This document shows positions 59,671 through 64,000 of a stretch of DNA of 64,000 nt, one piece after another. The notes below the pieces were generated by a model that was not told where the DNA came from, did no database searches, and worked only from the letters and a program-made list of their open reading frames with translations. This stretch comes from Marinibacterium sp050389775 (GTDB taxonomy: Bacteria > Pseudomonadota > Alphaproteobacteria > Rhodobacterales > Rhodobacteraceae). A program made the translations under genes and the position numbers. How positions within the stretch are numbered: the stretch's first letter is position 1; the number at the start of each line of letters is the position of its first letter. The DNA lies in assembly GCF_050389775.1 (NCBI RefSeq), contig NZ_CP177144.1:3720001-3784000 (forward strand), read 5' to 3'.

Positions 59671-60301
59671 ACCGTCGCGGATTATTCGTCACATTCGAAG
59701 GCATCGACGGCTCGGGCAAATCGACCCAGGCCCGGCGCCTGGCCGCTGATCTGCGCGACCAGGGCCGCGAGGTCGTGCTGACCCGCGAACCCGGCGGCTC
59801 GCCCGGGGCCGAGGAAATCCGGTCGCTCGTGCTCGAAGGTGACCCCGACCGCTGGTCGGCCGAGACCGAGATCCTGCTGTTCACCGCCGCCCGGCGCGAC
59901 CACATGGAACGCACGATCTGGCCGGCGCTGCGGGCGGGCAAGGTCGTGATCTGCGACCGCTTCGCCGACAGCACGCGGATGTACCAGGGCCTGTCGCGCG
60001 GCCAGCTGCGGCCCGTCGTAGACGACCTGCACAAGCTGATGATCGCCGACGAGCCCGACCTGACCCTGCTGATCGACATGGACCCGACAACCGGGCTGGC
60101 CCGGGCCAAGGGCCGGCAGGGCCACGAGGAACGGTTCGAGGATTTCGGGCTGGACCTGCAGGCCCGGATGCGCGAAGGCTTCCTGGACCTCGCCGCCGAA
60201 TTTCCCGCCCGTTTCCGCGTGATCGACGGCAACCGGGCGGAAGACGAGGTCGCCGCCGACATTCGCCACCTGATCGCACCGGAGCTGGCCTCGGACCTGA
60301 C

Positions 60302-60305
<4 letters not shown>
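59643..60305 (+). CDS. tmk: Thymidylate kinase
   Basis: 220-residue enzyme phosphorylating dTMP to dTDP with ATP, essential for DNA synthesis. It has the P-loop GIDGSGKST near the N-terminus, the dTMP-binding segment DRFADSTRMYQG and the LID segment KGRQGHEERFED. Its start overlaps the carboxypeptidase gene, and its stop overlaps holB (ATGA). The tmk-holB pairing is common in bacteria. Confidence 0.93.
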
Positions 60306-61420
<1,115 letters not shown>

Positions 61421-61441
61421 GCCCGCCCCACGAGCTTTCCC

Positions 61442-62248
61442 ATGACCGACGCGCCTGTGATCACCGACAGCCATTGCCATCTCGATTTTCCGGATTTCGA
61501 TGAAGACCTGCCGCAGATCCTGTCCCGCGCGCGCGAGGCGGGCGTGCATCGCATGGTCACGATCTGCACGCGGCTGAAGAACGAACCGAAGGTGCGCGCC
61601 CTGGCCGAGGCCCACGCGCCCGTCTTCTACGCCGCCGGCACCCACCCGATGTCCGCCGCCGAAGAGCCGCTGGCCCGTGTCGACGAGTTGATCGCCCTGG
61701 CCCGTCACCCCAAGTTCGTGGGCATCGGGGAAACCGGGCTGGATTACCATTACACCGCCGAAAGCGCCGAGGTGCAGCAGCAATCCCTGCGCATCCATAT
61801 CGCGGCCGCCCGCGAGACCGGCCTGCCGCTGATCATCCATTCGCGCGCCGCCGATGATGACATGGCCCGCATCCTGGCCGAGGAATATCGCGCCGGCGCC
61901 TATACCTGCGTGATGCATTGCTTTTCCTCGGGTGCCGATCTGGCCCGGGCCGCGCTCGACCTGGGTTTCTACCTGTCGATGTCCGGCATCGCGGCCTTCC
62001 CCAAGAGCCAGGAACTGCGCGACATCTTTGCCGCCGCCCCGGTCGATCGCATCCTTGTCGAGACCGACGCGCCCTATCTCGCCCCGCCCCCGCATCGCGG
62101 CAAACGCAATGAACCGGCCTATTCGGCCCTGACCGCACGAAAGGGCGCCGAGGTATTCGGCATGGATTACCACGACTTCGCCGCCCAGCTCGAAGCCAAT
62201 TTCGAGCGCCTCTTTGCCAAGGCCGCAGATTTCAGGGCGGCCGCCTGA
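61442..62248 (+). CDS. TatD-family metal-dependent hydrolase
   Basis: 268-residue TIM-barrel hydrolase. Metal ligands appear in DSHCHLDF, GIGETGLDYHY, LPLIIHSRAADDD, MHCFSSG and ETDAPYLAPPPHRGKRNEP, the last the typical TatD C-terminal motif. Members are metal-dependent DNases. The gene follows holB by 21 bases and its stop overlaps the next gene by one base (TGATG). tmk-holB-tatD with a lactamase-fold gene is a well-known arrangement in alphaproteobacteria. Confidence 0.92.
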   Translation: MTDAPVITDSHCHLDFPDFDEDLPQILSRAREAGVHRMVTICTRLKNEPKVRALAEAHAPVFYAAGTHPMSAAEEPLARVDELIALARHPKFVGIGETGLDYHYTAESAEVQQQSLRIHIAAARETGLPLIIHSRAADDDMARILAEEYRAGAYTCVMHCFSSGADLARAALDLGFYLSMSGIAAFPKSQELRDIFAAAPVDRILVETDAPYLAPPPHRGKRNEPAYSALTARKGAEVFGMDYHDFAAQLEANFERLFAKAADFRAAA

Positions 62249-63051
62249 TGGATCAATTCCGCTTCACGATCCTTGGCTGCGGCTCTTCGGGCGGCGTGCC
62301 CCGCCTGGGCGGGATCTGGGGCGAATGTGATCCGGGCAACCCGCGCAACGCGCGGCGCCGCTGTTCGCTGCTGGTCGAACGCGATGGGCCGGGCGGCACG
62401 ACCAGCGTGCTCGTCGATACTTCGCCCGACCTGCGCAGCCAGTTGCTGGACACCGGGACCGGCCGGCTGGATGCAGTGGTCTATACCCATGCCCATGCCG
62501 ACCATGTGCATGGCATCGACGATCTGCGCATGATCGTCTTCAACATGCGCGCGCGCCTGCCCGTCTGGGCCGATGGCGCCACCCAGAACGACCTCTTGTC
62601 GCGCTTCGGCTATGCCTTTGCCCAACCCGCGGGCTCGCCCTATCCGCCGATCCTCGACCTCAACACGATCAACGGGCCTTTCGACATCGACGGTCCCGGC
62701 GGGCCGATCCCGTTCCAGCCGTTCCGTGTCGGCCATGGCTCGATCGAAGCGCTGGGGTTCCGTATCGGTGGCCTGGCCTACCTGCCTGACGTGGTCGAGA
62801 TCTACGATGCGGCCTGGCCCTTCCTCGACGACCTGGATGTCTGGATCGTCGACGCCCTGCGCCGCGATCCCCATCCGACACATGCCCACCTGGCGATGAC
62901 GCTCGGCTGGATCGAACGTGCCGCCCCGGCGCGGGCCATCCTGACCAACCTCCACGTGGACATGGATTACGCCGCCGTCGAAGCCGAGACGCCGGAGCAT
63001 GTCACCCCGGCCCATGACGGCCTTGTTCTCAGCCTGCCCGTCCATGGCTGA
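62248..63051 (+). CDS. Metallo-beta-lactamase fold hydrolase (PhnP-like phosphodiesterase type)
   Basis: 267-residue protein. The N-terminal motif CGSSGGVPRLGG and the early Cys-containing region (CDPGNPRNARRRCS) are typical of the PhnP-like subgroup. The metal site is YTHAHADHVHGIDD, with VDTSPDLRSQLLD before it and HAHLAMTL and HVDMDY after it. Relatives cleave cyclic phosphate diesters or act on nucleic acids. No phosphonate genes are near, so the physiological substrate remains open. Coupled to tatD by a one-base overlap. Confidence 0.88.
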   Translation: MDQFRFTILGCGSSGGVPRLGGIWGECDPGNPRNARRRCSLLVERDGPGGTTSVLVDTSPDLRSQLLDTGTGRLDAVVYTHAHADHVHGIDDLRMIVFNMRARLPVWADGATQNDLLSRFGYAFAQPAGSPYPPILDLNTINGPFDIDGPGGPIPFQPFRVGHGSIEALGFRIGGLAYLPDVVEIYDAAWPFLDDLDVWIVDALRRDPHPTHAHLAMTLGWIERAAPARAILTNLHVDMDYAAVEAETPEHVTPAHDGLVLSLPVHG

Positions 63052-63075
63052 CGGCCAACCAGAATTCGAGCATCC

Positions 63076-64000
63076 ATGCTCCAGACATTGATAGAAGTCA
63101 TCCTGCCGGTCTTCCTCGTGATCGGCTCGGGCTACCTGCTGACGCGCGTCGGGTACATGAACCAGACGCATATCGACGGCGTGCTGCGGTTCACCCAGGG
63201 CTTCGCGGTGCCTTGCCTTCTGTTCAATGCCATCGCTCATATCGATCTCGCCGCCAGCTTTGACCCCCGCCTTCTGGGCAGTTTCTACACCGCCGCCGCC
63301 TTGTGTTTCCTCGTCGGCCTCACCGGAGCCCGGTTCATCTTCAAACGCGAATGGGAAGACGCTGTTGCCATCGGGTTCTGCTGCCTCTTTTCAAACTCGG
63401 TTCTTCTTGGCCTGCCGATTACGGAAAGGGCCTATGGCCCCGACGCCCTGACCGGCAATTACGCCATCATCGCCTTCCACGCGCCCTTCTGCTATGCGAT
63501 CGGCATCACGGCGATGGAGGTCATCCGCAACAGCGGCAAGCCGGGCCCCGCTTTCGCCCGATCGATCCTGACGGCAATGTTCAAGAACGCCTTGATCGTT
63601 GCGATCCTCCTTGGCTTCCTTGTGAACTTTTCCGGCATCAAATTGCCCGTAGTGGCCGAAGACGCTCTTGGCCTGATCATCCGTGCGGCCCTGCCCGGGG
63701 CGCTCTTTGCCTTGGGCGGCGTTCTTGTCCAGTACAAGCCCGAGGGCGATCTGCGTACCATTGCCTTTGTCTGCTCTGTTTCCCTCCTCTTGCATCCCGC
63801 TCTTGTCTGGATCTTCGGCTCGATCACCTCGCTCAAGGAAGACCTGTTCCGCTCGGCCGTCCTGAATGCCGCCATGGCGCCCGGGTTCAACGCGTACATC
63901 TTCGCGAACATCTACGGCCGGGCAAAACGGGTGGCTGCGTCTTCGGTTCTGCTGGCCACGGGCACCTCGCTGTTCACCGTCTGGATGTGGCTTCTCCTAC
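63076..64000 (+). CDS. AEC (auxin efflux carrier) family transporter, 3' end outside window
   Basis: Membrane protein starting MLQTLIEVILPVFLVIGSGY at the ATG at 63076; the frame stays open to the window edge. It has about nine hydrophobic segments in the 308 visible codons and family features such as GFAVPCLLFNAIAHIDL and NSVLLGLPITERAYG. AEC proteins move small organic anions such as malate or auxin-like compounds. Codon choice is slightly less GC-biased (more CTT, GTT) than in the neighbours, which may reflect a different history. The gap to the upstream gene is 24 bases. Confidence 0.85.
   Translation, partial: MLQTLIEVILPVFLVIGSGYLLTRVGYMNQTHIDGVLRFTQGFAVPCLLFNAIAHIDLAASFDPRLLGSFYTAAALCFLVGLTGARFIFKREWEDAVAIGFCCLFSNSVLLGLPITERAYGPDALTGNYAIIAFHAPFCYAIGITAMEVIRNSGKPGPAFARSILTAMFKNALIVAILLGFLVNFSGIKLPVVAEDALGLIIRAALPGALFALGGVLVQYKPEGDLRTIAFVCSVSLLLHPALVWIFGSITSLKEDLFRSAVLNAAMAPGFNAYIFANIYGRAKRVAASSVLLATGTSLFTVWMWLLL

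Overview
The window is high-GC DNA from an alphaproteobacterium, most likely Rhodobacterales (Roseobacter/Paracoccus-like). This is inferred from the gene content: a psd-pssA-pmtA phospholipid operon, TRAP transporters, a serralysin that begins MCTMCQ and has RTX repeats, and a SPOR lipoprotein - D,D-carboxypeptidase - tmk - holB - tatD - beta-lactamase-fold run. No rRNA, transposase, integrase or CRISPR array is visible. One tRNA gene is present: tRNA-Ser(UGA).

Layout. 0-4.6 kb: oligopeptide/dipeptide-type ABC transporter (two ATPases, two permeases) and an endonuclease/exonuclease/phosphatase-fold enzyme, plus strand. 4.8-6.9 kb: pmtA, pssA and psd, minus strand, covering the path from CDP-diacylglycerol to phosphatidylethanolamine and its methylated forms. 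7.2-21.1 kb: a minus-strand run of small-molecule catabolism and uptake genes (M20 deacetylase, LysR, DUF1028, Rid-family protein, GST, quinone oxidoreductase, a complete spermidine/putrescine-type ABC transporter, D-2-hydroxyacid dehydrogenase, a type II dehydroquinase homologue, flavin monooxygenase, second LysR). 21.2-27.0 kb: plus-strand TRAP transporter in the unusual order M-P-Q, followed by two amidohydrolases, one of them an N-acyl-D-amino-acid deacylase type. 27.1-29.2 kb: TonB-dependent receptor with a good promoter overlapped by an inverted repeat. 29.7-32.6 kb: three-gene operon (secreted unknown, metalloprotease with P-domain, LuxR-type regulator) behind a perfect 20-bp palindrome.

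32.8-52.2 kb, minus strand: the most interesting part. Fifteen tightly packed genes, many joined by ATGA-type overlaps, encode a contractile-tail-like particle: sheath, tube, gpU/LysM-like tail protein, gpD/gp5-like spike, PAAR-like tip, gp25, baseplate J and a large baseplate protein with a LamG domain. These sit with proteins I cannot place: a secreted von Willebrand A protein, a 157-residue protein, a 77-residue protein, a 1632-residue protein with a central hydrophobic region, and a 213-residue protein. There are no capsid, terminase, portal, lysis or integrase genes. I also see no AAA+ ATPase or obvious tape measure. It looks like a non-canonical extracellular contractile injection system or a domesticated tail.

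52.8-57.0 kb: a 1244-residue RTX serralysin whose N-terminal catalytic half-domain is duplicated, and a small secreted unknown. 57.2-64 kb: tRNA-Ser with terminator, then plus-strand housekeeping genes ending in a truncated auxin-efflux-type permease.

A recurring feature is degenerate tandem repeats in non-coding gaps, with periods of about 37 bp (4.6 kb), 26 bp (18.3 kb), 35 bp (29.4 kb) and 33 bp (52.5 kb). The 26-bp array is made of small hairpins with apparent compensatory changes.
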